In this document: positions 9,620 through 19,605 of the stretch, in pieces
Numbering within the stretch: position 1 is the stretch's first letter
Layout of the letters: each line of letters starts with the position of its first letter
Assembly (NCBI RefSeq): GCF_000717995.1
Contig: NZ_JODM01000010.1
Span: forward strand, 158,225-222,224
DNA length: 64,000 nt
Source of the DNA: Streptomyces violaceorubidus
Lineage (GTDB): Bacteria > Actinomycetota > Actinomycetes > Streptomycetales > Streptomycetaceae
Reading direction: 5' to 3'
Position numbers and translations under genes: made by a program
The notes under the pieces: model-generated
What the model saw: the letters and a program-made list of their open reading frames with translations, nothing else
The model's database searches: none
What the model was told of the DNA's origin: nothing

Positions 9620-10678
9620 CGCGGCGGCGTCGAGGTCCCCCACCGGCTGGAGCAGCCACCAGAAGTCGCCCAGGCCGCTCGGCGCGGTCAGTTCGGCGGC
9701 CTGGGAGGCGCTCGCGAGGGCGCGCACGTACGCCGCCGGGTCGGTGGAGGCCAGCGCGAGCGGGGGGCGTGCGCCGGTGATGCCCAGGGCGTGGAGGGCC
9801 TCGCGCTGGGAGCGCATGAGCGCATCCGGGGGCGCGTGCTCCGGAGTGCACCTCGCGGTGTGGGCGGCCGCGCACGCGTCCAGTGCCACGTGCGCGGTGA
9901 TGTCGCACGAGCCGTCGGGCACCGGCTGCGTCTCCCGGCCCTCCCGGAAGCCCGTGAGCGTCCCGAATGCCGGGCGGCCCGCCGCGGTGTGCGCGTAGTC
10001 GGCGGCCACCGCGAGCCCGGCGTCCAGGGTCGCCACGGCCGACGCCCAGGCCTCGTCGCGGGGCAGCCCGATCTCCGCCCGCAGTCCCTCCTCGCCGGGC
10101 AGCGGCCACCACCGGGCCAGCCACTCGGCCTCCGCCCCGGCCACCGGCTCCCCGAGCCGCTCGGCCCCGTCGCCCCGCACGAGCACCCGCCGCGCCACGC
10201 CCGCGGCGTCCACCTGCGCCACCTCCACCGGTACGTTGTCGAGCCACTCGTTGGCGAACAGCAGCCCGGTGACGCCCTCCGGAGGCCGAGCGAGCCACCG
10301 GACCCGACGGTCGAGCTCCCCCGGGCGGGCGGCGACCTCGACGGCGTACGCGCGCGTGCGGGCGGCCACCTCGGTGGGCAGGGTCGCCAGCACCCCGGCG
10401 ACCAGCTCGCCCCGTCCGGCCGCCATGTCCACGAAGTCCAGCACCGCGGGCCGGCCCAGCGCCTCGTCGACCCGGCACAGCAGCCGCGCCACGGCCCCCG
10501 CGAACAGCGGCGACGCGTGCACCGACGTCCGGAAGTGCCCGGCCGGGCCCGCGGGCCCCCGGCGGTAGAAGCCCTCCGGTCCGTAGAGGGCCTCGCGCGT
10601 GGCCTCCCGCCAGCCCTGCCATGCCCCGGGCGTCTCCGGAGACCCTCTGAGCCCTGCCGTCCCTGGTGTCACGGACAC
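9584..10678 (-). CDS. SAM-dependent methyltransferase, MidA/NDUFAF7 family
   Basis: The 364-residue protein shows the Methyltransf_28 pattern. It has an N-terminal [10 protein letters not shown] and [12 protein letters not shown] segment, SAM motif [16 protein letters not shown] (83-97), an acidic strand-2 [14 protein letters not shown], and the family hallmark [13 protein letters not shown] (141-153, compare ANEFFDALPV in NDUFAF7). Known NDUFAF7/MidA proteins dimethylate an arginine of the complex I NDUFS2 subunit. The gene is convergent with nuoD2 and overlaps its last 36 bp, strengthening the idea that NuoD is the substrate (inference). GTG at 10678 is the chosen start; a second GTG two codons in is equally possible. 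Confidence 0.82.
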   Translation of the reverse strand: MSVTPGTAGLRGSPETPGAWQGWREATREALYGPEGFYRRGPAGPAGHFRTSVHASPLFAGAVARLLCRVDEALGRPAVLDFVDMAAGRGELVAGVLATLPTEVAARTRAYAVEVAARPGELDRRVRWLARPPEGVTGLLFANEWLDNVPVEVAQVDAAGVARRVLVRGDGAERLGEPVAGAEAEWLARWWPLPGEEGLRAEIGLPRDEAWASAVATLDAGLAVAADYAHTAAGRPAFGTLTGFREGRETQPVPDGSCDITAHVALDACAAAHTARCTPEHAPPDALMRSQREALHALGITGARPPLALASTDPAAYVRALASASQAAELTAPSGLGDFWWLLQPVGDLDAAALLVDVADHEEQ

Positions 10679-10790
10679 AGGCTAGGGGCACAGAAGAGCG
10701 GAGCCTCCACCTTGCGGAGTACGCGCGGACGACGGGGATCGGCCCTCCGGTTGACCCCTGCACCTATTCGGCTTCCCTACGCTGGGTTAC

Positions 10791-11996
10791 GTGCAGCGCC
10801 TCTACGACTTCCTCCGCAGACACCCGACCGGTGTCGACTGCTTCTGGGCCCTCGTCGTGCTCGGAATCTCCCTGGTCTCCTCGACGAATCCGGGGACGCG
10901 GGCGGACGGGACGGACAACCTGGCGCTGATCATCCCCTTCGTGGTGCTGCTCGGCGTCGTGATCGCGCTGCGCCAGTGGGCGCCGGAGAGGATGCTGCTG
11001 CTCGCTGTCGCGCTGGGCGTGGGACAACTCGTGTGCGACGTCTCGACGATGCCCGCCGACTTCGCCTTCCTGGTGATCATCTACACGGTGGCCGCGACCG
11101 GCACCCGCTGGGCCTCCCGGACCGCGCTGGCCACCGGCCTGTGCGCGGCGCCCCTGGCCCAGCTGCGCTGGACCGACAGCGAGCTGGGCATGGGCACGAC
11201 CATCGCGGTGACGGTCTTCCAGGCGGTCCCCTTCGCCCTCGCCTGGGTGCTCGGCGACTCCATCCGCACCCGGCGCGCCTACTTCGCGCAGCTGGAGGAG
11301 CGCGCGACCCGGCTGGAGAAGGAGCGCGAGGCGCAGGCCAAGGTCGCGGTCGCCGCCGAGCGCGCCCGGATCGCACGCGAGCTGCACGACGTCGTCGCGC
11401 ACAACGTCTCCGTCATGGTGGTGCAGGCCGACGGCGCCGCCTACGTCCTGGACGCCGCGCCCGACCAGGCGAAGAAGGCCCTGGAGACCATCTCCTCCAC
11501 CGGCCGGCAGGCGCTCGCGGAGATGCGCCGCCTGCTCGGCGTGCTGCGCACCGGCGAGCACAAGGAGGCCGGGGAGTACGTCCCGCAGCCCGACGTCGAG
11601 CAGATCGAGGACCTCGTCGAGCAGTGCCGCACCTCGGGGCTGCCGGTCGACTTCAAGGTCGAGGGCACCCCCCGGCAGCTGCCCAGCGGCGTGGAGCTGA
11701 CCGCGTACCGCATCGTGCAGGAGGCGCTGACCAACACGCGCAAGCACGGCGGCGAGAACGCGGGCGCGAGCGTGCGCCTGGTCTACTTCGACGACGGGCT
11801 CGGGCTGCTCGTCGAGGACGACGGCAAGGGCGCCCCGCACGAGCTGTACGAGGAGGGCGGCTTCGACGGTCAGGGCCACGGGCTGATCGGCATGCGCGAG
11901 CGGATCGGCATGGTCGGCGGAACCCTGGACGCGGGCCCGCGCCCGGGCGGAGGATTCCGCGTCAGTGCGCTGCTCCCGCTGAAACCCGCGCCCTGA
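10791..11996 (+). CDS. NarL-family sensor histidine kinase
   Basis: The 401-residue membrane kinase starts at GTG 10791 (VQRLYDFLRRHPTG). It has four to five N-terminal helices (about residues 15-160), then a coiled-coil linker (QLEERATRLEKEREAQAK). A HisKA_3 dimerisation domain follows with phospho-acceptor His199 in RELHDVVAHNVSVM, then a HATPase domain with N-box QEALTNTRKHGG and G-box GHGLIGMRERIGMVGG. The sensor has no large external loop, so it may read membrane state. The cognate response regulator starts 53 bp downstream. The signal is unknown. Confidence 0.92.
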   Translation: MQRLYDFLRRHPTGVDCFWALVVLGISLVSSTNPGTRADGTDNLALIIPFVVLLGVVIALRQWAPERMLLLAVALGVGQLVCDVSTMPADFAFLVIIYTVAATGTRWASRTALATGLCAAPLAQLRWTDSELGMGTTIAVTVFQAVPFALAWVLGDSIRTRRAYFAQLEERATRLEKEREAQAKVAVAAERARIARELHDVVAHNVSVMVVQADGAAYVLDAAPDQAKKALETISSTGRQALAEMRRLLGVLRTGEHKEAGEYVPQPDVEQIEDLVEQCRTSGLPVDFKVEGTPRQLPSGVELTAYRIVQEALTNTRKHGGENAGASVRLVYFDDGLGLLVEDDGKGAPHELYEEGGFDGQGHGLIGMRERIGMVGGTLDAGPRPGGGFRVSALLPLKPAP

Positions 11997-12049
11997 CCAC
12001 CGCGCCCCCACGCACGTACCGCACTGACACCTGTAAGGAAGAGGCCCCG

Positions 12050-12724
12050 ATGGCGATCCGCGTGATGCTCGTCGACGACCAGGTGCTGCTGCGCACCGGG
12101 TTCCGGATGGTGCTGGCGGCCCAGCCGGACATGGAGGTCGTCGCGGAGGCGGGCGACGGCGTCGAGGCGCTCCAGGTGCTGCGCTCGACCGCCGTGGACG
12201 TCGTCCTGATGGACGTCCGCATGCCCAAGCTCGACGGCGTGGAGGCCACCAGCCGGATCTGCGGGGACCCCGACGCGCCGAAGGTGCTGATCCTGACCAC
12301 CTTCGACCTCGACGAGTACGCGTTCTCGGCGCTCAAGGCGGGCGCCTCCGGCTTCATGCTCAAGGACGTGCCGCCCGGCGAACTGCTCGCCGCGATCCGC
12401 TCCGTGCACAGCGGCGACGCGGTCGTCGCGCCCTCCACCACCCGGCGGCTGCTGGACCGGTTCGCGCCGATGCTGCCGGCCACCGGGCAGGAGCCCCGGC
12501 AGAAGGAGCTCCAGCGGCTCACCGAGCGGGAGCGCGAGGTGATGGTGCTGGTCGCGCAGGGCATGTCCAACGGCGAGATCGCGGCGCGCCTCGTGCTGTC
12601 GGAGGCGACCGTCAAGACGCACGTGGGCCGCATCCTGACCAAGCTGGGCCTGCGCGACCGCGTGCAGGTGGTGGTCCTCGCCTACGAGACCGGGCTGGTG
12701 CGGGCCGGCGGCGGACACGGCTGA
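12050..12724 (+). CDS. NarL/LuxR-type response regulator
   Basis: The 224-residue regulator has a receiver domain (MLVDDQVLLRTGFRMVL; phospho-acceptor Asp in VVLMDVRMPKLDG; conserved Lys in FMLKDVPPG). It also has a C-terminal LuxR-type HTH (LTEREREVMVLVAQGMSNGE followed by LVLSEATVKTHVGRIL). ATG 12050 follows a TAAGGAAGAGG ribosome-binding site. It forms a two-gene operon with the upstream histidine kinase. Target genes cannot be read from the window. Confidence 0.93.
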   Translation: MAIRVMLVDDQVLLRTGFRMVLAAQPDMEVVAEAGDGVEALQVLRSTAVDVVLMDVRMPKLDGVEATSRICGDPDAPKVLILTTFDLDEYAFSALKAGASGFMLKDVPPGELLAAIRSVHSGDAVVAPSTTRRLLDRFAPMLPATGQEPRQKELQRLTEREREVMVLVAQGMSNGEIAARLVLSEATVKTHVGRILTKLGLRDRVQVVVLAYETGLVRAGGGHG

Positions 12725-12864
12725 CCGGCCCGCACCGACCGCGCGCGCACGGCGTCACGGACGTGCGGTACGTGCCGGACCACGAGGGCGCGCCGCGCAC
12801 CCGGATCAGGCAGGCGGGGCCGGCATCCGGCACCTCCGGGTCGGCCGACCGGCAGGCGCCCCGG

Positions 12865-13971
12865 CTAGCGCAGGATCCCCTCCAGGAAGTCGCTGCCCAG
12901 CCGGGCCACGACCGTGACGTCCAGCTGGTGCAGGACGTACCGGCCGCGGCGCCGGGTGGTGACCAGCTGGGCCTTCTTGAGCACGCTCAGGTGCCGGGAT
13001 ATCTCGGGCGCCGTCATGCCGTGCACCTGGGCCAGCTCGCCCGTGGTGTACGCGCTGCGGGCGAGGTACCGGCAGATCCGCATCCGGACCGGGTGGGACA
13101 GCGCCGTCATCCGCATCGTGAGCTGCTCGACCGAGGGCGGGGAGGCCAGTTCGGGGGAGCCGACCGGGTAGTGCAGCACCGGCTGCCAGCCGTACCGGTG
13201 CAGGACCATCAGGTGCGGCCAGCCCAGACTGGTCGGGACCAGCAGCAGGCCGCCGTCCGCCGTCGCGGAACGGCCGTCGCCCAGCTTGTCGACGGTGATC
13301 CGCGCGGCGCCCTCGTCCAGCGTCACCGCCGGGGACACGGCGGCCAGCGCCTCCGCGAGGCCCTTGTGGCGCAGCAGGTCCGTCTTGTGCCGGGCGTCCG
13401 CCGCGAGCTGGTGGCGCAGCCGGGACCAGGCCTCCGCGAAGAAGGCCTCGTCGCAGTCCCGCGCGAACTGCCGCAGCCAGTCCCGGATCCGTGGCGGATC
13501 GGCCAGCAGCCGCTCGCTGAACCGCAGCTGCTGCGGTCCCCGCGCGGCGGCCAGGTCCAGCGCCCGCCGGCGCACCTCGGCGTCGTCCAGCGCCGAGACG
13601 CCACCGGTGCTGTACGGCAGCGCGCAGGTGAACTCCAGGGCCGCGTCGACGAACTGCTCGTCGGACAGCCTGTCCAGCAGGTCCAGGTCGTCGGCGAGGG
13701 TGGCGCCGGGCAGGGTGCTGCGCCCCAGCACCCCGGCGAACGGCATGAACAGGTCCGAGAAGGTCGTCCGCCACAGGAAGTCGGCCTCGCACATCCGGTC
13801 GGCCAGATGCGAGTCGAGCCGGGCGGTCACGCCGGTCGCCCAGCCCTGCAGTCCCGGGTGGTGCCCCGGCTCGGACAGCGCGTGCAGCGCCATGCCCAGC
13901 TCGGCCAGCGGGGAGGGCACGACGGTGATCCTCTCCGGCCGCAGCCCCGTGATGTCGATGCGCACGCTCAT
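12865..13971 (-). CDS. ArsR-like winged-helix regulator with DUF5937 domain
   Basis: The 368-residue protein, from ATG 13971 (MSVRIDITGLRPERITV), has a long N-terminal DUF5937 region (about residues 15-270). Its C-terminal ArsR-type HTH reads LSHPVRMRICRYLARSAYTT then MTAPEISRHLSVLKKAQLV and RRRGRYVLHQLD. The HTH position at the C-terminus is typical of this actinobacterial group. The ligand is unknown, and no metal-binding Cys cluster is visible. A near-perfect 8-bp inverted repeat lies just upstream (14010-14032), probably its own operator, shared with the small divergent gene. Confidence 0.85.
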   Translation of the reverse strand: MSVRIDITGLRPERITVVPSPLAELGMALHALSEPGHHPGLQGWATGVTARLDSHLADRMCEADFLWRTTFSDLFMPFAGVLGRSTLPGATLADDLDLLDRLSDEQFVDAALEFTCALPYSTGGVSALDDAEVRRRALDLAAARGPQQLRFSERLLADPPRIRDWLRQFARDCDEAFFAEAWSRLRHQLAADARHKTDLLRHKGLAEALAAVSPAVTLDEGAARITVDKLGDGRSATADGGLLLVPTSLGWPHLMVLHRYGWQPVLHYPVGSPELASPPSVEQLTMRMTALSHPVRMRICRYLARSAYTTGELAQVHGMTAPEISRHLSVLKKAQLVTTRRRGRYVLHQLDVTVVARLGSDFLEGILR

Positions 13972-14009
13972 GCCCCCATGGTGCACGCCGCCACCGACAA
14001 CGCGGCCGC

Positions 14010-14032
14010 CGATTGACCGCCGCAGTCAATCG
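14010..14032. promoter_or_regulatory. Inverted-repeat operator, probably for the ArsR-like regulator
   Basis: Perfect 8-bp arms CGATTGAC (14010-14017) and GTCAATCG (14025-14032) flank a 7-bp centre. The A/T-containing arms stand out in very GC-rich sequence, and ATTGAC/GTCAAT half-sites resemble ArsR-family operators. It lies 39 bp upstream of the regulator start and about 110 bp upstream of the divergent small gene. Confidence 0.6.
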
Positions 14033-14143
14033 ACGCGACCGCGGCACGCCGACCGGAGCAGCCTGGGTCCATCGGTCCAGCCGCGGCGCCCGTACCGACC
14101 CCCACCTCCCCCCTCTCCACCACCCTTGAGAAGGCGGTCCGCC

Positions 14144-14359
14144 ATGAGCATCACGCAGCAGTACCTCCTCGACACCTACCGTGCCCGGCAGCTCGGAGAG
14201 CCCGCGCCGCCCGCGCCCGGCACGCACGACCGGCGGGTCGTACGCGAGTGGCAGGACCGCCGTCGGTTCCGGGCGGTGCTCGCCGGCCGCCCGGCGCACG
14301 GCCGGGTACGGCGGGCGCTGCGCCGGTGGCGGTCGCTGTGGCCGCGCGCCCTGGGCTGA
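14144..14359 (+). CDS. Small basic hypothetical protein
   Basis: The 71-residue product starts MSITQQYLLDTYRARQLGEP at ATG 14144, 10 bp after an AAGGCGG ribosome-binding site. It is strongly basic, with Arg-rich helices toward the C-terminus (VVREWQDRRRFRAVLAGRP then RVRRALRRWRSLWPRALG). There is no recognisable domain. It is divergent from the ArsR-like regulator across the palindromic operator, so it is a candidate regulon member. It ends 18 bp before the convergent aldolase. Confidence 0.6.
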   Translation: MSITQQYLLDTYRARQLGEPAPPAPGTHDRRVVREWQDRRRFRAVLAGRPAHGRVRRALRRWRSLWPRALG

Positions 14360-14377
14360 CCGGCCGGGCGCCCGGCG

Positions 14378-15571
14378 TCAGGCCGTCAGCCGGGCGGCGA
14401 AGTCGGCGACCGCGGCCCGCACGTCGTCGACCGTCCACTCCAGGCCCGACTCGCCCACGGAGACCTCGGTGAGCGCGATCCCGGGCCCGCCCGCGTCCCA
14501 GGGCCGGGAGAACAGCATCGTCCCGGTCTCCTCGGCCTGCCGCAGCGCGGCCTCACCCGCGACCTCGGGGTCGCACGGCAGCCAGACCTGGAACTCGTGC
14601 GTGTGCGGCACCTCCGGATGCACCCGCGCCCACGGCAGCCCGGCCGCCGCGAGTCCCTCGAGCAGCGCGGCGGCCACCACGCGCGCGTGGGTCACGTACG
14701 CGGGCAGCCTCGGCAGCTCGCGCTCCAGGCCGGCCAGGGCGGACAGCACCGTGGGGAACTGCTGGAACACCTGGCCGCCGTACCGGTGCCGCCAGGCCTT
14801 CGCCTCCTCGACCAGCGTCCGCGGACCGGCCAGCGCGGCGCCGCCGTAGCCCTTGAGGGACTTGTAGAACGACACGTACACGCTGTCCGCCAGGCCCGCG
14901 ATCTCGGCCAGGGGGCGGCCGAAGTGGACGGTGCACTCCCACAGGCGGGCCCCGTCGAAGTGGACCACCGCGTCGCGCTCCCGGGCGGCCTCCACGACCT
15001 CGGTGAGCTCCTCCCAGGTGGGCAGCAGGTATCCGGCCTCCCTGAGCGGCAGTTCCAGCATCAGCGCCCCGAACGGCTCCTCGAATCCGCGCACCTCGTC
15101 GGCGGTCGGCTGCCGCGCCGCGTCGGTCAGCCGTACGGGACGCAGTCCGCCGACCCGGCTGAAGGCGTCGCGCTCGTGCACCTCGGGATGGCCGAGTCCG
15201 TGCAGCGCGACGACCGGGTTGCCGGTGCGGCCCGCCCAGCAGCGCAGGGCCACCTGCTGGGCCATGGTCCCGGTCGGGAAGAAGGCGGCGTCCTCGGTGC
15301 CGAGCAGGGCGGCGGTCCTGTCCTCCAGGGCCGCCACGACGCCGTGGCCGTACATGTCGGACGGCTCGTCGAGGTCGTACAGCTCGTCGGCCCCGTCCAG
15401 CAGGGCCAGGCGCTCCCGCAGGGTGGTGACGAAACCCGGGCGGGCGAGGGCGCGCCGCGCACCGCGGAGGGCGGCCACGCGCCGCTCCCGCAGCCGCTCG
15501 TGACGCCGCTCCTGCGGTTCCTCCGGTTCCGTCGGTTCAGCCTGGTCGTGTCGCTCTGCCGTGTCGCTCAT
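14378..15571 (-). CDS. Threonine aldolase / beta-eliminating lyase family PLP enzyme
   Basis: The 397-residue fold-type I PLP protein matches the beta_elim_lyase family. It has YGHGVVAALEDRTAALLGTE, a PTGTMAQQVALRCWAG cofactor segment, DAVVHFDGARLWE with the PLP-ring Asp, and the Schiff-base Lys in SFYKSLKGYGGA. Family members cleave L-threonine or L-allo-threonine to glycine and acetaldehyde. The Arg-rich, acidic N-terminal 45 residues are an unusual extension. ATG 15571 (MSDTAERHDQAEPTEP) is chosen because the longer upstream frame is low complexity. It is monocistronic on the minus strand. Confidence 0.85.
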   Translation of the reverse strand: MSDTAERHDQAEPTEPEEPQERRHERLRERRVAALRGARRALARPGFVTTLRERLALLDGADELYDLDEPSDMYGHGVVAALEDRTAALLGTEDAAFFPTGTMAQQVALRCWAGRTGNPVVALHGLGHPEVHERDAFSRVGGLRPVRLTDAARQPTADEVRGFEEPFGALMLELPLREAGYLLPTWEELTEVVEAARERDAVVHFDGARLWECTVHFGRPLAEIAGLADSVYVSFYKSLKGYGGAALAGPRTLVEEAKAWRHRYGGQVFQQFPTVLSALAGLERELPRLPAYVTHARVVAAALLEGLAAAGLPWARVHPEVPHTHEFQVWLPCDPEVAGEAALRQAEETGTMLFSRPWDAGGPGIALTEVSVGESGLEWTVDDVRAAVADFAARLTA

Positions 15572-15770
15572 GCCGGGATCATGTCGCGCGGACCGCCCGC
15601 CGGGCACCCGGTTTCCCACAGGTTCCGACACGCGCCCCGGGTGTGTGGCCCGGTGCCGCACGGAAACCCACAGCCTGTGGACAACCGGACGTCGCCCGGA
15701 CGGATCGCGTTAACATGACGAGAAATCGTCCGGTACCCCGAGCGGACTGGAACGGGAAGGCCGTCGCCGC

Positions 15771-16880
15771 GTGAACACAACCCCACAGCCAGACCCCAAG
15801 GACCGCCCCGCGCGGCTCACCGTAGGCGTCGTCGGCGCCGGACGGGTGGGCCCCGCGCTGGCCGCGTCCCTCCAGCTCGCCGGGCACCGCCCGGTGGCCG
15901 TCTCCGGGGTCTCCGACGCCTCCAGGAAGCGTGCCGCCGCCCTCCTCCCCGACGTGCCGCTCATGACGCCCGCGGAAGTCCTCCAGCGCGCCGAGCTGGT
16001 CCTGCTGACCGTCCCCGACGACGCACTGCCCGGCCTGGTGACCGGCCTCGCCGAGACCGGGGCGGTGCGCCCGGGCCAGCTGCTGGTGCACACCTCCGGG
16101 CGGTACGGCGCGAGGGTCCTGGACCCCGCGCTGCGGGCCGGCGCCCTGCCGCTGGCCCTGCACCCGGCGATGACCTTCACCGGCACCCCGGTGGACGTCC
16201 AGCGCCTGGCCGGCTGCTCCTTCGGCGTCACCGCGCCCGAGGAACTGCGCCTGGCCGCCGAGGCCCTGGTCATCGAGATGGGCGGTGAGCCGGAGTGGAT
16301 CGCCGAGGACATGCGCCCGCTGTACCACGCGGCGCTGGCCCTCGGCTCCAACCACCTGATCACCCTGGTGGCCCAGTCGATGGAACTGCTGCGCACGGCC
16401 GGCGTGACGGCCCCCGACCGGATGCTGGGCCCGCTGCTCGGCGCCTCCCTCGACAACGCGCTGCGCTCCGGCGACGCGGCCCTCACCGGCCCCGTCGCGC
16501 GCGGGGACGCGGGCACGGTCGCCGCGCACATCGTGGAGCTGCGCGAACACGCCCCCCAGGCCGTCGCCGGCTACCTGGCGATGGCCCGCGCGACCGCCGA
16601 CCGCGCGCTCGACCACGGCCTGCTGAAGCCCGAACTCGCCGAGGACCTGCTCGGCGTGCTCGCCGACGGAGCCACACCGACCACTGACGGCACCGGATCC
16701 ACCGGATCCGCCGGATCCACCGGCGGCACCGGAGCCACCGGCAGCCCGGCCCCGGACGGAAAGCCCGGCACCGAACGCCCCGGCGAGACCCCTGGCCGCG
16801 AAGGCACGGAAGGCACGGAAGGCACGGAAGGAACCGACGGAACCGACGGAACCGACGGCACCGATGGAGGCGCCCGATGA
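15771..16880 (+). CDS. Rossmann-like / DUF2520 protein, first gene of the panC operon
   Basis: The 369-residue protein begins at GTG 15771. It has an NAD(P)-binding Rossmann motif ([21 protein letters not shown], shortened here as [13 protein letters not shown], residues 18-30) and a C-terminal 6-phosphogluconate-dehydrogenase-like helical domain of DUF2520 type ([30 protein letters not shown]). A homologue precedes panC in mycobacteria also, so a link to pantothenate synthesis is likely but the reaction is not established. The last 70 residues are low complexity, with GTEGTEGTE then GTDGTDGTD repeats encoded by 9-bp units (16801-16860). Its stop overlaps the panC start (ATGA). Confidence 0.88.
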   Translation: MNTTPQPDPKDRPARLTVGVVGAGRVGPALAASLQLAGHRPVAVSGVSDASRKRAAALLPDVPLMTPAEVLQRAELVLLTVPDDALPGLVTGLAETGAVRPGQLLVHTSGRYGARVLDPALRAGALPLALHPAMTFTGTPVDVQRLAGCSFGVTAPEELRLAAEALVIEMGGEPEWIAEDMRPLYHAALALGSNHLITLVAQSMELLRTAGVTAPDRMLGPLLGASLDNALRSGDAALTGPVARGDAGTVAAHIVELREHAPQAVAGYLAMARATADRALDHGLLKPELAEDLLGVLADGATPTTDGTGSTGSAGSTGGTGATGSPAPDGKPGTERPGETPGREGTEGTEGTEGTDGTDGTDGTDGGAR

Positions 16881-17887
16881 CCACCACCCCGCCCGTCCTG
16901 CTCCGCACCGCCGACGAACTGCACGCGCGCGTACGGCACGGCCGCCGGGCCGTCGTGATGACCATGGGCGCCCTGCACGAGGGCCACGCCACCCTGATCC
17001 GCACGGCGCGCGACCTCGCGGGCCCCGGCGGCGAGGTCGTCGTCACGGTCTTCGTGAACCCCCTCCAGTTCGGCGCCGGCGAGGACCTCGACCGCTACCC
17101 GCGCACCCTGGAGGCCGACCTGGAGATCGCCGGGCGGGCGGGCGCCGACGCCGTCTTCGCCCCCGCCGTCGAGGAGGTCTACCCGGGCGGTGAACCCCAG
17201 GTGCGGATCACCGCCGGCCCCATGGGAGAGCGCCTGGAGGGCGCCTCCCGCCCCGGCCACTTCGACGGCATGCTCACCGTCGTCGCCAAGCTGCTCCACC
17301 TCACCCGCCCCGACCTCGCCCTCTACGGCCAGAAGGACTCCCAGCAGCTCGCGCTGATCCGCCGCATGGTCCGCGACCTGAACTTCGGCGTGGAGATCGT
17401 CGGCGTCCCCACCGTGCGCGAGGAGGACGGCCTGGCCCTGTCCAGCCGCAACCGCTACCTCTCCACCTCGGAACGCCGCACCGCCCTCGCGCTCTCGCAG
17501 GCGCTCTTCGCCGGCCAGGACCGGCACGCGGCCCAGGAGGCGCTGCGCGCGCGAGCCCGCGAAGTGCCCGCCACCCGGGCGCGCGCCGAGGCGCTGAACG
17601 CCCTGGGCGAGTCCCGCGCGGCGGCCGACGCGCACGCCGTCGCCACGTCAGCGCCCGGCAGCGCCACGGCCGTCCGGGACGCCGCCCGCCTGGTGCTGGA
17701 CGACGCCGCCCGCGCCACCCCGCCCCTGGAGCTGGACTACCTCGCGCTGGTCGACCCGTCCGACTTCACCGAGATCGGTGACGACCACACCGGCGAGGCC
17801 GTCCTCGCCGTCGCGGCCCGGGTCGGCGCGACCCGCCTGATCGACAACGTCCACCTCACCTTCGGACCCCTCGGAGCCGCCTCGTGA
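16877..17887 (+). CDS. panC: Pantoate--beta-alanine ligase
   Basis: ATP-dependent condensation of pantoate and beta-alanine to pantothenate in the cytoplasm. The 336-residue protein has the adenylate-binding motif [15 protein letters not shown] (with HxGH), FVNPLQFG, the pantoate-binding [15 protein letters not shown] segment, [15 protein letters not shown] and the KMSKS-like LSSRNRYLS. An insert of about 30 residues between the N- and C-terminal domains ([15 protein letters not shown]) makes it longer than the usual 280-310. It is translationally coupled at both ends, with ATGA at the start and GTGA into nadB. Confidence 0.96.
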   Translation: MTTTPPVLLRTADELHARVRHGRRAVVMTMGALHEGHATLIRTARDLAGPGGEVVVTVFVNPLQFGAGEDLDRYPRTLEADLEIAGRAGADAVFAPAVEEVYPGGEPQVRITAGPMGERLEGASRPGHFDGMLTVVAKLLHLTRPDLALYGQKDSQQLALIRRMVRDLNFGVEIVGVPTVREEDGLALSSRNRYLSTSERRTALALSQALFAGQDRHAAQEALRARAREVPATRARAEALNALGESRAAADAHAVATSAPGSATAVRDAARLVLDDAARATPPLELDYLALVDPSDFTEIGDDHTGEAVLAVAARVGATRLIDNVHLTFGPLGAAS

Positions 17888-19605
17888 CCAGCACAGGCAT
17901 ACGACTGCACGCCCCCGCGCCCGGCTGGGCCATCGCCGCGGACGTGGTGGTCGTCGGCTCCGGCGTCGCCGGCCTCACCGCGGCCCTGCGCTGCGAGGCC
18001 GCCGGTCTGAGGACCGTCGTCGTCACCAAGGCCCGCCTGGACGACGGCTCCACCCGCTGGGCCCAGGGCGGCGTCGCCGCGGCCCTCGGCGAGGGCGACA
18101 CCCCCCAGCAGCACCTGGACGACACCCTGGTCGCCGGCGTCGGCCTGTGCGACGCGGAAGCGGTCCGCATCCTGGTCACCGAGGGCCCCGACGCCGTACG
18201 CCGGCTCATCGCGACCGGTGCGCACTTCGACGAGTCCACCGAGGGCGGCCTGGCGCTCACCCGGGAGGGCGGCCACCACCGCCGCCGCATCGCCCACGCG
18301 GGCGGCGACGCGACCGGCGCCGAGATCTCCCGCGCCCTGGTGGAGGCGGTCCGCGCGCGCGGGCTGCGCACCATCGAGAACGCCCTGGTCCTCGACCTCC
18401 TCACAGACGCCGACGGCCGCACCGCCGGTGTCACCCTGCACGTCATGGGCGAGGGCCAGCACGACGGCGTCGGTGCGGTCCACGCCCCCGCGGTGGTCCT
18501 CGCCACCGGCGGCATGGGCCAGGTCTTCTCGGCGACGACGAACCCCTCCGTCTCCACGGGCGACGGCGTGGCCCTCGCCCTGCGCGCGGGAGCCGAGGTC
18601 AGCGACCTCGAGTTCGTCCAGTTCCACCCCACCGTCCTGTTCCTGGGCCCGGACGCCGAGGGCCAGCAGCCCCTGGTCTCCGAGGCGGTGCGCGGCGAGG
18701 GCGCCCACCTGGTGGACGCGGACGGCGTGCGCTTCATGCTGGGACAGCACGAACTCGCCGAACTCGCCCCGCGCGACATCGTCGCCAAGGCCATCACGCG
18801 CCGCATGCAGGAGCGGGGCGCCGACCACATGTACCTGGACGCCCGCCACTTCGGCGCCGACATGTGGGAGCACCGCTTCCCCACGATCCTCGCCGCCTGC
18901 CGCGCCCACGGCATCGACCCGGTCACCGAGCCGGTCCCCGTGGCCCCGGCCGCCCACTACGCCTCGGGCGGCGTGCGCACCGACGCCCACGGCCGTACGA
19001 CGGTCCCCGGCCTGTACGCGTGCGGCGAGGTCGCCTGCACCGGCGTGCACGGCGCCAACCGCCTCGCGTCCAACTCCCTCCTGGAGGGCCTGGTCTACGC
19101 CGAGCGCATCGCGGCCGACATCGCGGCGGGGACGGTCGACGCGCGCGTACCGGCCCCCCTCGCGCACCCGGAGCACCCGGAGCACCCCCTCCTGCCGCCC
19201 GAGGCCCGCCTCACGATCCAGCGGATCATGACGGAGGGCGCCGGGGTCCTGCGCTCGGCGGACTCCCTCACGCGCGCGGCCGACCGGCTGCACGGCCTCC
19301 ACGCCGAGGCCCGCGAGGCCCTGCACGAGCACGGCAAGACGTCCGAGCCGGGCGTCGACACCTGGGAGGCCACCAACCTCCTGTGCGTGGCCCGGGTCCT
19401 GGTGGCCGCGGCGGCACGGCGCGAGGAGACCCGCGGCTGCCACTGGCGCGAGGACCACGCGGAGCGCGACGACACGACGTGGCGCCGCCACATCGTCGTA
19501 CGGCTGAACCCGGACCGAACCCTCGCCGTGCACCCCACGGACACGCCAGAATTCCCCCCGACCGTCCACGGCGCCCAGCCGACGCACCGTCCCCAGGAGC
19601 AGTGA
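17884..19605 (+). CDS. nadB: L-aspartate oxidase
   Basis: FAD-dependent oxidation of L-aspartate to iminoaspartate, the first step of de novo NAD synthesis. The 573-residue protein has the FAD Rossmann motif [15 protein letters not shown] (21-35), the [12 protein letters not shown] stretch, active-site EFVQFHPT, a second FAD contact [20 protein letters not shown], and the C-terminal helical domain of the succinate-dehydrogenase/fumarate-reductase flavoprotein family. Starts GTG 17884 overlapping the panC stop, and its own stop overlaps the nadC GTG. No nadA (quinolinate synthase) is in this operon. Confidence 0.96.
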   Translation: MTSTGIRLHAPAPGWAIAADVVVVGSGVAGLTAALRCEAAGLRTVVVTKARLDDGSTRWAQGGVAAALGEGDTPQQHLDDTLVAGVGLCDAEAVRILVTEGPDAVRRLIATGAHFDESTEGGLALTREGGHHRRRIAHAGGDATGAEISRALVEAVRARGLRTIENALVLDLLTDADGRTAGVTLHVMGEGQHDGVGAVHAPAVVLATGGMGQVFSATTNPSVSTGDGVALALRAGAEVSDLEFVQFHPTVLFLGPDAEGQQPLVSEAVRGEGAHLVDADGVRFMLGQHELAELAPRDIVAKAITRRMQERGADHMYLDARHFGADMWEHRFPTILAACRAHGIDPVTEPVPVAPAAHYASGGVRTDAHGRTTVPGLYACGEVACTGVHGANRLASNSLLEGLVYAERIAADIAAGTVDARVPAPLAHPEHPEHPLLPPEARLTIQRIMTEGAGVLRSADSLTRAADRLHGLHAEAREALHEHGKTSEPGVDTWEATNLLCVARVLVAAAARREETRGCHWREDHAERDDTTWRRHIVVRLNPDRTLAVHPTDTPEFPPTVHGAQPTHRPQEQ

